Below are positions 1-7,435 of a stretch of 25,757 nt of DNA, piece by piece (the first letter of the stretch is position 1; every line of letters begins with the position of its first letter). A model generated the notes under the pieces. It made no database searches and had not been told where the DNA came from. It saw nothing but the letters and a program-made list of their open reading frames with translations. The translations under genes were made by a program, and so were the position numbers. The DNA lies in contig JAWPNA010000386.1 in the NCBI GenBank assembly GCA_045402695.1, positions 1 through 25,757 of the forward strand. Reading direction: 5' to 3'. The stretch is from JAWPNA01 sp045402695 (GTDB lineage Bacteria > Acidobacteriota > Polarisedimenticolia > JACPZX01 > DASXTC01).

Positions 1-1
1 T

Positions 2-955
2 CGGGCCATGACGGAAGGCGGCGGCGGGTCGTTCCGCGCGGCCGGCGCCGCCGCTGCCCTGGCGGCCGCCTACCTGCGCGGCGAGGACGACGAGTTCGTC
101 AAACCCACCGCGATCGCGGCGCCGGGAGCCGAGCCGGCCGGGCTGGTGAAGGACGGAGACTCCGTGGTTTTCTTCAACTTCCGCGCCGATCGCGCGCGGC
201 AGATCACGCGCGCCTTCACGGAGCAGGACTTCAACCGGTTCGCGCGCCGGGCGAGGCCCGACCTCGCCGCCTACGTCTGCATGACGCGGTACGACGAGAC
301 GTTCGATCTGCCCGTCGCTTTTCCCGCGACGGCTCCTCAGCGGGTCTTCGGCCAGATCATCTCCGAAGCCGGGCTCAAGCAGCTTCGCATCGCGGAGACA
401 GAGAAGTACGCCCACGTCACCTTCTTCTTCAACGGCGGTGAGGAGAAGACCTTCCCCGGAGAGGAGAGGATCCTCATCGCCTCTCCCAAGCTGGCCACCT
501 ACGACAAGGCGCCCGAGATGAGCGCCGGCCCCGTCACCGACGCTTTGCTGGCCAGGCTCTCGTCCGGCGCGAAGGACCTGGTCGTCATCCTGAACTTCGC
601 CAACGCGGACATGGTGGGCCACACAGGCGTGTATGAGGCCACGGTGCGGGCCTGCCGATTCGTGGACGAGTGCGTGGGACGCATCGCGCGGCAGGTGCTC
701 TCGATGTCCGGTTGCCTGATCGTCACGGCGGATCACGGCAACGCGGAACAGATGATCGATCCGGCCACGGGCGGCCCCCACACGGCGCACACCCTCAACC
801 CGGTCCCGGTCATCGTGGCCTCGGACGTCGCCGCCGGGCCGGCCGGCCGCCGTCTCCGTCAAGGCGGCACCCTGGCCGACATCGCCCCCACCATCCTGGA
901 ACTGCTGCGTCTCCAGCAGCCCGCCGAGATGACGGGCCGCACTCTGCTGATGTGA
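2..955 (+). CDS. gpmI: 2,3-bisphosphoglycerate-independent phosphoglycerate mutase, 5'-truncated by window edge
   Basis: Interconverts 3- and 2-phosphoglycerate in cytosolic glycolysis/gluconeogenesis using two metal ions. The frame is open from base 2, so the gene begins before the window. The first ATG inside (base 8) is probably internal, since the residues around it resemble the RA-x-TEG stretch that follows the family's WDR motif. Visible signatures: FFNFRADRARQI, the RIAETEKYAHVTFFFNGG block, the metal-binding NADMVGHTG segment, TADHGNAEQM and the HTAHTLNPVP tail. About 317 residues are present against a family length near 510, so roughly the first 190, including the catalytic serine region, lie upstream. 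The stop is followed 36 nt later by the ATG of the ComF-type gene on the same strand. Identity is very secure. Confidence 0.97.
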   Translation, partial: RAMTEGGGGSFRAAGAAAALAAAYLRGEDDEFVKPTAIAAPGAEPAGLVKDGDSVVFFNFRADRARQITRAFTEQDFNRFARRARPDLAAYVCMTRYDETFDLPVAFPATAPQRVFGQIISEAGLKQLRIAETEKYAHVTFFFNGGEEKTFPGEERILIASPKLATYDKAPEMSAGPVTDALLARLSSGAKDLVVILNFANADMVGHTGVYEATVRACRFVDECVGRIARQVLSMSGCLIVTADHGNAEQMIDPATGGPHTAHTLNPVPVIVASDVAAGPAGRRLRQGGTLADIAPTILELLRLQQPAEMTGRTLLM

Positions 956-991
956 TCCGATCGTGGATTGATCGGCTTCGAACCGGCCGCT

Positions 992-1744
992 ATGATCATT
1001 CGGTCCATACGTGGATTTTCGTGGGAGTCTCTCCTGCTGTTGCGGCGGGTCGTTGTCGATACGGCGCTGCCGGCCGATTGCCCCGTCTGCCTCGAACCTC
1101 TGGGTGAGCATCGAGCGGGAGTGTGCGCCAACTGCTGGCGCGAGGTGGTGGAGATGGGCACGCCCCGGGACCCGAGGCCCGCGAGACAAGAGACCCCCGG
1201 GCGTTTCCTGGCCTCCCTGACCGCCCTCGGCTCGTACGACGGGCGTCTCCGATCGATCATCAGGCAGCTCAAGTTCGGGGACATGCCCGGCCTGGGCGCT
1301 CCCCTCGGAGATCGTCTGGCCTCACGGCTCGAGGCAAGCCCTGGTGGATTCGATCTCGTGGTGCCGGTGCCGCTTCACTGGCGGCGCCACTGGCGCAGGG
1401 GATACAACCAGGCGGAGATGATCGCGGCACGCGTGGCGCTGCTGGCCGGCAGGCCGATCCTGCCGGGTGCGCTGAGGAGACTGAGGGCGACGGCACCTCA
1501 GACAGGACGCAACCGGCGGGAGCGGGTGGCCAACATCAAGGGAGCTTTCATGGTACGCTCGACAGGCCGCGGCGCAGGGCCGGCCCGCGACCTCAAAGGC
1601 GCCACGGTGCTTCTGGTAGATGACGTGGTGACCACGGGCGCGACGATCAGGGAGTGCGCGCGGGCGTTGAAGGCCGCCGGCGCGTGCACCGTCCAGGCGG
1701 CCACCGCCGCGCGTACGCTTTCCTACAACCGGATAAAGGGGTAG
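992..1744 (+). CDS. comF: ComF/GntX-family phosphoribosyltransferase-like protein
   Basis: A 250-residue protein of the ComF family. It has an N-terminal zinc ribbon with two Cys pairs (CPVC at about 30-33 and CANC at about 45-48), a central LKFGD block, the RGYNQAE segment at about 136-142, and a PRPP-binding loop LLVDDVVTTGAT at about 207-218. Family members are linked to DNA uptake during competence, but most bacterial copies are functionally undefined, and no other competence gene is visible here. I chose ATG 992; an in-frame TTG at 968 would add eight residues, and neither has a convincing ribosome-binding site. The stop lies only 7 nt before the ATG of the next gene, which suggests co-transcription. 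The family call is secure; the role is inferred. Confidence 0.92.
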   Translation: MIIRSIRGFSWESLLLLRRVVVDTALPADCPVCLEPLGEHRAGVCANCWREVVEMGTPRDPRPARQETPGRFLASLTALGSYDGRLRSIIRQLKFGDMPGLGAPLGDRLASRLEASPGGFDLVVPVPLHWRRHWRRGYNQAEMIAARVALLAGRPILPGALRRLRATAPQTGRNRRERVANIKGAFMVRSTGRGAGPARDLKGATVLLVDDVVTTGATIRECARALKAAGACTVQAATAARTLSYNRIKG

Positions 1745-1751
1745 ACGATTG

Positions 1752-2750
1752 ATGGAATTCAACCGAGGCATCCGCTCAACCATCGCAACCGGGGCGGCCA
1801 TCCTTGTGATGGTCTTCGCGGGTTCCGTCCTCACCGTTCACCGCACGGCAGCCCAGGAGTCGAACGAGCGCGGGCTGCAGGCCACGGTGGAGGTCAGGAG
1901 TCCGTTCGCCCATGTCGGAGAGCCGCTGATGGTGCGGCTCACGATCTACAACGGAGGGGAGAAACCGTACGAGGACGGCTCCGCCATCAACGTCCTTTCC
2001 GGCTTCACGGTCCAGAGCGCGGAGCAAGGCCCGCTCAAGCTGAAAGGAAAGCTCGAATCGGACCCGAAGCGACAGCCGGCCGTCATCGTGGCGGGTGGGT
2101 TCTTCGGCGTCGTGCAGGATCTTACCGCGGTGGTGTCCGACATGGATCACCCCGACTCCTACACGATCGGGTGGAAGGGAGCCGGCGTGACGAGCAACAC
2201 TCTCACGGTGAGGATCATCCCGAAGTTCGATCCCGGCGCCCATTACGTGGCCGTCCTCGACACCGACTATGGCTCGATGGAGTTCGACCTGCTCTCCAAG
2301 TCGGCGCCCCTCCACGTGGGGAACTTCTTCGACCTCGCATACCAGGGGTTTTACGACAACTCCAACTTCCACCTGATCATCAAGGGAGTCGAGCTGCGAG
2401 GCGGTGATCCCACCGGGACGGGCCTGGGCCGGGCCATCTACCCGATCCAGCCCGAGATCAGCCCAGACCTCAAGCACAGGCGCGGGACGCTCTCGATGGT
2501 CCACTTGCCGGCCGTGAAGCAGGACAACGGCTCGCAGTTCGTCATCACGCTGAGCTCGGTGGAGGGATATGACGGCTTCCTGTCGATCTTCGGCCAGCTC
2601 CGGAAGGGAGAGGAGACGCTGCAGGCGCTTGAGAACATCCCCACCAGCGGGCAGTACAAGAGCCCGGTTTTTACTCCGCTCAAGCCGGTCCTCATCAAGA
2701 GCGTGACCGTCAAGAAGGCCGAGGACGTCAAGGACACGTCTTCCAGGTAG
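1752..2750 (+). CDS. Exported cyclophilin-fold protein with degenerate PPIase active site
   Basis: A 332-residue protein. It has an N-terminal hydrophobic signal (about 9-34), a beta-rich domain of unknown type (about 42-155) and a C-terminal cyclophilin domain (about 165-320), recognised by the GGDPTGTGLG motif (217-226) and GSQFVI (260-265). Cyclophilins isomerise Xaa-Pro bonds, but the FHRIIPGFMxQGGD active-site signature reads FHLIIKGVELRGGD here. The catalytic Arg is Leu208, the conserved Phe and Met are Val213 and Glu214, and the Gln is Arg216. The second Phe of GSQFF is Val264. This may be a binding or scaffold protein in the periplasm rather than an efficient isomerase. ATG 1752 directly follows an in-frame TTG at 1749. 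It sits between a ComF-type gene and a TMTC-like gene with gaps under 10 nt. The fold is confident; loss of activity is inference. Confidence 0.88.
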   Translation: MEFNRGIRSTIATGAAILVMVFAGSVLTVHRTAAQESNERGLQATVEVRSPFAHVGEPLMVRLTIYNGGEKPYEDGSAINVLSGFTVQSAEQGPLKLKGKLESDPKRQPAVIVAGGFFGVVQDLTAVVSDMDHPDSYTIGWKGAGVTSNTLTVRIIPKFDPGAHYVAVLDTDYGSMEFDLLSKSAPLHVGNFFDLAYQGFYDNSNFHLIIKGVELRGGDPTGTGLGRAIYPIQPEISPDLKHRRGTLSMVHLPAVKQDNGSQFVITLSSVEGYDGFLSIFGQLRKGEETLQALENIPTSGQYKSPVFTPLKPVLIKSVTVKKAEDVKDTSSR

Positions 2751-2754
2751 CCGC

Positions 2755-4782
2755 GTGTTCTCCAGACCACGGTTCGCCGCCGGCGCGTTCCATGCCGCGC
2801 TGATCCTGCTGGCGGCGATCGGCGCCGGCGCGGCGACGCTGGGCAACGACTTCGTCTTCGACGATCACATGCTGCTGGGCGGCAGCGCGCCGGTCATTCT
2901 CGGCGACGCCCCCCTTCTCTCCGCTTTCGCCTCCCGATACTGGGGCGCCGCCGAGGAGGCATCGCCTACCGAGCTGTACCGTCCCGTCACCATCGCGAGC
3001 CTGGGGCTGTCCGCCCGGCTGGCGGGGCGCGGTCCCGCGGCGATGCACGCCGTCAACATCCTCCTGCACGCGGCCAATGCCTTCATGGCGTACGGGCTCA
3101 TCCGCGCGTTGTTCGGGCGGCCCTGGCTGGCGCTCCTTACCTCCCTCATCTTCGCCGTGCATCCGATCGCCACCGAGGCGGTCGCGCCAGCATCGGGTCG
3201 CGCCGACCTTCTGGCGGCGCTGTTCACACTGGCCGCCTGCCTGTGCGCGCTGGCCGCCTGCAGGCGCCGCGGCGGGTGGCGGATGGCCTGGGGCATCGGC
3301 TCCGCCGCATTGGTGCTGCTGGGGGCGCTCTCCAAGGAGAACGTCTTCGCCGCGCCGCTGGCGACCATCTCCGTGCTGCTTGCCGGGGCGATGGCCCGCC
3401 CCGGCGATCGAGAAGGCGCTCGCGCGCGGCTCGCAGCCGGGGGCGCCGTCATCACCGGCCAGATCGTCGCCCTCCTGGCGGCCCTGCTGGCGCGGCTGGC
3501 GGTCCTCGGGTACATCTACGGCGGCGCACCGTTGGCCGGCTCGTCGGCGTCGTACCTCGCCTTCGTCAACAACCCGCTTCACACCGCGGGCCTCGTGGCC
3601 CGCGCGCTGACCTCGCTGAAGATCGCGATGATGGCCGGCGGGCTTCTTTTGTTTCCGCTGAAGCTCTCGGCCGACTATTCCTTCAACCAGATCCCCGTGT
3701 CGGGAACTGTGCCGGGCCCGGCGGAGATCGCGGCGTTGATCCTCGTGCTGCTCTACGCGGGGGCGATCGTGTGGTCCGTGCGCCGCTCGCCGGTCGTGAC
3801 GCTCGGCCTGGCGTGGATGGGGGCCACCTACCTCATCGTCTCGAACCTTCTGTTTCCCATCGGGACCATCTTCGGCGAACGCTTGCTGTACCTCCCCTCG
3901 TTCGGGCTCGCCCTGCTGGCGGCCGCGGCCATCACCCGAATGGCCGGCGCCGGCCCGCGAGCTCGGATTGGGGCGATCGCAGTGACGTCGATCCTGCTGT
4001 CTCTGCTCGGCGCCCGCTTCATCGCGCGCTGCCGCGATTGGGCCGACGACGATCGACTCTTCGCGGCCACCGTCGCGGCGAGCCCGGCAAGCGCCCGCGC
4101 GCACAGCAACCACGGGTTCACTCTGCAGCGCGAGGGGCGGCACGAGGAGGCCATCGCATCCTATACGCGAGCACTTCAGATCGCCCCCGGGCTCACGGGA
4201 GCGCGCGTGAGCCTGGCCGCGCTGCTCTCCCTCACGGGACGTCTGGAGGAATCCATGGCTGAGTTCAAGCGCGCCCTCGAGACCGACGGTGGCCTAGCTG
4301 CCGCGTGGAGCGGGCTGGGCGCGGCACAGGAAGCGGCCAGCCGGCCCGCGGAGGCGGAGGCCTCCTACAGGAAGGTGATCGAGCTGTCCCGCGGAGGCGA
4401 TGTCACCGCCTCGCGAGGACTGGGGCGCGTGCTGGCTCTCACGGACCGCGAGGAGCAGGCGGTCGATCTTCTGGAGAGACTGTTGAAGGACCTCCCGGGA
4501 GAGGCGGACCTGCGGGGGGATCTCGCGCAGGCTCACTACCTGCTGGGCGTGAGGAGGCTGAAGGAGGATCGACGTGAGGAGTTCCTCGAGGAGATGAACA
4601 GGACGGTCCATCTCGATCCCGGCCACGGCCCCGCGCACTACAATCTGTCGCTGGCGGCGCTGGAGCAGGGTGACACGGCGGCCGCCCGCCGGCACGCGGA
4701 GGCGGGCTTATCTGCGGGCTACCAGTTCCCGCCGGGGTTTCTCGAAGCGATGGGAATGGTGGGCGCCCCAGCCCGACGGTGA
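2755..4782 (+). CDS. TMTC-like multi-pass membrane protein with C-terminal TPR repeats
   Basis: A 675-residue protein starting at GTG 2755, 4 nt after the cyclophilin-like gene. The N-terminal two thirds is hydrophobic with about ten membrane segments. It carries the luminal/periplasmic FDDH (Asp36-Asp37) typical of GT-C glycosyltransferases, a YRPV block, AVHPIATEAV followed by SGRADLL (134-153), a DUF1736-like stretch around VNNPLHT to LSADYSFNQIP (271-314) and GERLLYLPS (374-382). This ordered set resembles eukaryotic TMTC proteins, which are O-mannosyltransferases. Residues about 445-655 form TPR-like helical repeats (for example HEEAIASYTRALQIAP). I infer a polyprenol-linked sugar transferase or protein glycosylation role. 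Bacterial homologues are largely uncharacterised, and the substrate cannot be read from sequence. Confidence 0.85.
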   Translation: MFSRPRFAAGAFHAALILLAAIGAGAATLGNDFVFDDHMLLGGSAPVILGDAPLLSAFASRYWGAAEEASPTELYRPVTIASLGLSARLAGRGPAAMHAVNILLHAANAFMAYGLIRALFGRPWLALLTSLIFAVHPIATEAVAPASGRADLLAALFTLAACLCALAACRRRGGWRMAWGIGSAALVLLGALSKENVFAAPLATISVLLAGAMARPGDREGARARLAAGGAVITGQIVALLAALLARLAVLGYIYGGAPLAGSSASYLAFVNNPLHTAGLVARALTSLKIAMMAGGLLLFPLKLSADYSFNQIPVSGTVPGPAEIAALILVLLYAGAIVWSVRRSPVVTLGLAWMGATYLIVSNLLFPIGTIFGERLLYLPSFGLALLAAAAITRMAGAGPRARIGAIAVTSILLSLLGARFIARCRDWADDDRLFAATVAASPASARAHSNHGFTLQREGRHEEAIASYTRALQIAPGLTGARVSLAALLSLTGRLEESMAEFKRALETDGGLAAAWSGLGAAQEAASRPAEAEASYRKVIELSRGGDVTASRGLGRVLALTDREEQAVDLLERLLKDLPGEADLRGDLAQAHYLLGVRRLKEDRREEFLEEMNRTVHLDPGHGPAHYNLSLAALEQGDTAAARRHAEAGLSAGYQFPPGFLEAMGMVGAPARR

Positions 4783-4783
4783 G

Positions 4784-4813
4784 ATCAGGAGCCATCTGGA
4801 GCCATCAGGAGTC
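4784..4813 (+). repeat. Three tandem 10-bp units in a leader, each with GGAG
   Basis: Three head-to-tail 10-mers: ATCAGGAGCC, ATCTGGAGCC, ATCAGGAGTC. They fill most of the 49-nt gap between the TMTC-like gene's stop and the SDR start. Each contains a Shine-Dalgarno-like GGAG, but only the later AAGAGGAG at about 4816-4823 is correctly spaced for ATG 4832. It may be slippage-derived or act as standby ribosome sites; function is unknown. Confidence 0.6.
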
Positions 4814-4831
4814 ACGAAGAGGAGTCAGACG

Positions 4832-5608
4832 ATGCCCGATCTGGAAGGTAAGACAGCTCTCATCACGGGAGGCGGCAGCGGGCTCGGAAGAGCCATGGCG
4901 CTCGCCTTCGCCCGCGAGGGGGCACGCGTGGTGATCGCGGGGCGCCGGCGGGAATCTCTGGAAACCACCGCCGGCGAGGCGCGGGCACCAGGAGGCCCCG
5001 CGCGGCTCGTGCCGGCGGTCGCGGACGTGACACGCGAGGAGGATCGCATGCGCCTCGTCGTAGAGACGATGTCGGCGCTGGGCGGCCTCGACGTCCTGGT
5101 GAACAACGCAGGCATCATCCAGAGCGGGTGCGCCCAGACCTCGGCGTTGGAGAGCTGGGACCGGATGATGGACATCAACGCGCGATCCGTCTTCGCGCTG
5201 ACCAGGCTCTTCATCCCGCACCTCGCCGCGCGCAAGGGCAACATCATCAACATGTCGAGCGTGGCGGGGCTGCGGCCCTACCCAGGGCTGCTGGCCTACT
5301 GCGTCAGCAAGGCCGCCGTGGATCAGCTCACGCGCTGCCTCGCTCTGGACCTGGCTCCCCAGGGCGTCCGTGTCAACGCGATCAACCCGGGCGTCGTGGT
5401 GACCGACCTGCATCGCTCCGGGGGCATGGGCGAGACCGACTACGCGAACTTCCTGGAGCGCGGCAAGACCACGCATCCAATGGGCCGTGTCGGCCGACCG
5501 GAGGACGTCGCCGCGTTGGCGGTCTTCCTCGCCTCGGATCGCGCCTCGTGGATCACGGGTGGAACCTTCAGCGTGGATGGCGGACGGGCGCTGGCCTCGG
5601 CCCGGTGA
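4832..5608 (+). CDS. Short-chain dehydrogenase/reductase, classical SDR (FabG-like)
   Basis: A 258-residue classical SDR: NAD(P)-binding TGGGSGLG (12-19), NNAG (91-94), Asn116, and a catalytic triad of Ser143, Tyr156 and Lys160 (in the segment YCVSK). The NPG block (185-187) and a C-terminal SVDGGRA tail are typical of glucose-dehydrogenase/FabG-type oxidoreductases. It should interconvert an alcohol and a ketone in the cytosol; the substrate is not readable. Arg39 just after the second beta strand leans towards NADP(H), weakly. The start is ATG 4832 with AAGAGGAG 8 nt upstream; the frame opens earlier but has no comparable signal. It lies downstream of the TMTC-like gene and converges on a cvpA-type gene 9 nt away. 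Family very secure, function generic. Confidence 0.93.
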   Translation: MPDLEGKTALITGGGSGLGRAMALAFAREGARVVIAGRRRESLETTAGEARAPGGPARLVPAVADVTREEDRMRLVVETMSALGGLDVLVNNAGIIQSGCAQTSALESWDRMMDINARSVFALTRLFIPHLAARKGNIINMSSVAGLRPYPGLLAYCVSKAAVDQLTRCLALDLAPQGVRVNAINPGVVVTDLHRSGGMGETDYANFLERGKTTHPMGRVGRPEDVAALAVFLASDRASWITGGTFSVDGGRALASAR

Positions 5609-5617
5609 TCCGCGGGA

Positions 5618-6154
5618 TCACTTCGACAGCACGGACCTGGCGATATTGCTGAAGCGCTCCTTCATCCGCCCGGGAGCGAGCGTCTTGAGGTATTCCCCGC
5701 CCGCCACCGCGTAGGGCGCGAGCCGGGACTCTTTCATCAGCGCCCCGCCGTCTTCCGGACTCAGCGCGGCCAGGGGCACGGTGGCGGCGCAGATCAGGAG
5801 GATCGCCCCCAGCACGCCGGCGCCGCCTCCGATCAACCGATCGATCCAGCGGAGCTTCACGGCGCCAAGGGCCCTGGTGATCATCCAGGCCAGCAGCCCA
5901 CACACGATCACCACGCCGAGGAAGATCAGCCCGAACGCGAGCAGCCGCATGCCGCCGGGCGGCTTGGTGACGTCGTCCGGCGTCGCGCCCAGCCTCAGCG
6001 CCAGAACCTCGCAGTACCTCACCGCCAGAAACCAGCCCAGCGCCAATCCGATGAACCCCATCGCCAGGCGCACGAACCCGTTGATCATCCCGTACAACAT
6101 GAGCATCAGGATGACGGCCACCGCAACGATGTCGAAGATCCCGAGTCCGTTCAT
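5618..6154 (-). CDS. CvpA-family inner-membrane protein
   Basis: A 178-residue protein with about four hydrophobic segments (roughly 7-24, 29-46, 70-92 and 107-130) and the CvpA layout. It opens NGLGIFDIVAVAVILMLML with GMINGFVR after the first helix. A conserved RWIDRLIGGGAGVLGA block (about 101-116) precedes the last helix, and a soluble tail ends in a basic amphipathic segment. CvpA proteins were named from colicin V production in E. coli and are linked to envelope homeostasis; the biochemical role is unknown. The gene is convergent with the SDR gene, its stop 9 nt from that stop. No good ribosome-binding site is visible before ATG 6154. Family assignment is good. Confidence 0.88.
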   Translation of the reverse strand: MNGLGIFDIVAVAVILMLMLYGMINGFVRLAMGFIGLALGWFLAVRYCEVLALRLGATPDDVTKPPGGMRLLAFGLIFLGVVIVCGLLAWMITRALGAVKLRWIDRLIGGGAGVLGAILLICAATVPLAALSPEDGGALMKESRLAPYAVAGGEYLKTLAPGRMKERFSNIARSVLSK

Positions 6155-6421
6155 GCTCGACTACCGGAGATCACGTTCGTTGGGAACAACCAGCGGGCGT
6201 CGCGAAGGTTACCACGGGGCTGGAGCACGCTGCATCCAGGCAGGAAGGACCCCAGCGCTCACAGAGCGAGTAGAACCTCCATGACGTTCCGATCCGGAAG
6301 CCACATAGGCGACAGGCGAGCATCCTGCCCCAGCCGTCCGGATCCCTGCTGGCCGCCGAGCCGGATCATACGCAGGTACAGCTTCGTCCATGACCCTTCG
6401 ATGAATGACCTGCATACCTTA

Positions 6422-6434
6422 AACCGGTCCGGTT
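6422..6434. promoter_or_regulatory. 13-bp palindrome, possible operator
   Basis: AACCGG-T-CCGGTT is a perfect inverted repeat around one central base, lying about 150 nt upstream of the predicted promoter of the cupredoxin-kinase-barrel cassette. It resembles a dimeric regulator site. A chance occurrence in GC-rich DNA is possible; no regulator is identified. Confidence 0.3.
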
Positions 6435-6568
6435 GTTGAGGTACGATTTCACCATCGGCTCTTGACCCCGAGATGCCTCTGCAGAAACGACTTGCTCTCG
6501 CCGGGGGCGAGGCCCGTCGGCTCACCCAAGTGCAGCGTCCGGCCCCTCAGCGGTCCCCGGTGCGCGGC

Positions 6569-6596
6569 TTGACCCACCCCAGTCAGGGCCTATATT
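6569..6596 (+). promoter_or_regulatory. sigma70-type promoter for cupredoxin/kinase/barrel cassette
   Basis: TTGACC (6569-6574) and TATATT (6591-6596) are separated by 16 bp, close to consensus and conspicuous in this GC-rich background. Initiation would be expected near 6603, giving a leader of about 32 nt containing the CGAGGAA Shine-Dalgarno at 6621-6627 before ATG 6635. Confidence 0.6.
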
Positions 6597-6634
6597 CCGC
6601 TGCTGAAATCGTCTCTCTCTCGAGGAATCACGCC

Positions 6635-7435
6635 ATGAGGCAGCGCCGGGGCGCCATGATCCACCGGCACGGGCCGGGACGACAGGGGCCGCCCTCCCGC
6701 CGCGGCGCGATGGCCGTCCTGTTGATAGGTCTGGCTCTGGCGGCGACCGGTGGCGACCCGGCCGCGGCGTCCGATCCGGCGCCGCCGAAACCTTCCGTGA
6801 CCGGCGCGTTGCACGGCACGGTGCGGCTCGGCGCGCGTCTCGCCGGGCGCCGGATCCGCTTCGCCTTCTACCCCGAGCCGAGCCTGGCCGCTCCCCCGCC
6901 CGCGCCGCATTCGGCCTTGGACGAGCTGGCCAACGTCGTGGTCTACCTGGAGAGCGCTCCCGCCCTTGTGGCGGCGGCCGGTCCTGATATGGGCTCCTTC
7001 CGGTTGGAGCAGAATCAACTGACCTTCCTCCCACACGTCCTGCCCGTGGTCGTAGGCTCCACAGTCGAGTTCCCCAACGGAGATTCGATCTACCACAATG
7101 TCTTCTCGCTTTCCAAGACGGCCTCCTTCGATCTGGGCCGTTACCCCAGGGGTTCCTCGCGCTCGGTCCGCTTCGATGAGCCGGGGATCGTCAAGGTGTT
7201 CTGCCACATCCATTCCGACATGAGCGCCGTGGTGATGGTGCTCGACAACCCGTTCTTTGCCGTACCCGGAAACGACGGCAGGTTTGAAATCCCCGCGATC
7301 CCTCCCGGCCGGTACAGCGTCATCGGCTGGCACGAGCGCGCCCGGCCGCTTCGCCACGAAGTGACGATCGAGCCAGGGCGGCAGGCCGAGGTTCTCCTGA
7401 ACATCCCGCTGGAGGAGATTGCGGATGCTCGATGA
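6635..7435 (+). CDS. Exported cupredoxin-like protein (methylamine-utilization/plastocyanin type)
   Basis: A 266-residue protein with an Arg-rich N-terminus and a hydrophobic export signal (about 25-46). A cupredoxin-like domain spans about 55-208. Candidate type I copper ligands are His154 (in YHNVFS), Cys190, His193 and Met196 (in CHIHSDM). A C-terminal beta domain (about 210-260, FEIPAIPPGRYSVIGWHE) resembles the carboxypeptidase regulatory-like fold. Annotated relatives are often called methylamine utilization protein, but no mau genes are present, so that name should not be taken literally. It likely binds copper in the periplasm. The start is ATG 6635 with GAGGA 8-9 nt upstream and a promoter at 6569. 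It overlaps the kinase gene by 11 nt, so the two are probably translationally coupled. Fold fairly secure; copper binding inferred. Confidence 0.82.
   Translation: MRQRRGAMIHRHGPGRQGPPSRRGAMAVLLIGLALAATGGDPAAASDPAPPKPSVTGALHGTVRLGARLAGRRIRFAFYPEPSLAAPPPAPHSALDELANVVVYLESAPALVAAAGPDMGSFRLEQNQLTFLPHVLPVVVGSTVEFPNGDSIYHNVFSLSKTASFDLGRYPRGSSRSVRFDEPGIVKVFCHIHSDMSAVVMVLDNPFFAVPGNDGRFEIPAIPPGRYSVIGWHERARPLRHEVTIEPGRQAEVLLNIPLEEIADAR

Larger units (their letters stand above)
6155..6634. other. Divergent intergenic region upstream of cvpA-type and cupredoxin-like genes
   Basis: 480 nt with no supported gene. The short open frames here lack start signals and recognisable content. The region holds a 13-bp palindrome (6422-6434), a small GC hairpin (CTCGCC at 6497-6502 with GGCGAG at 6506-6511) lacking a T tract, and the sigma70-type promoter at 6569-6596. 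It probably serves two divergent transcripts. Confidence 0.6.

Noticed and set aside
2728..4143. Long minus-strand open frame opposite the TMTC-like gene
   Set aside because: Arg/Gly/Gln-rich shadow; the plus strand has clear motifs and TPRs.
6209..6525. Two short minus-strand frames in the region between cvpA and the cupredoxin gene
   Set aside because: No start signal and no recognisable family; they overlap the predicted regulatory region.
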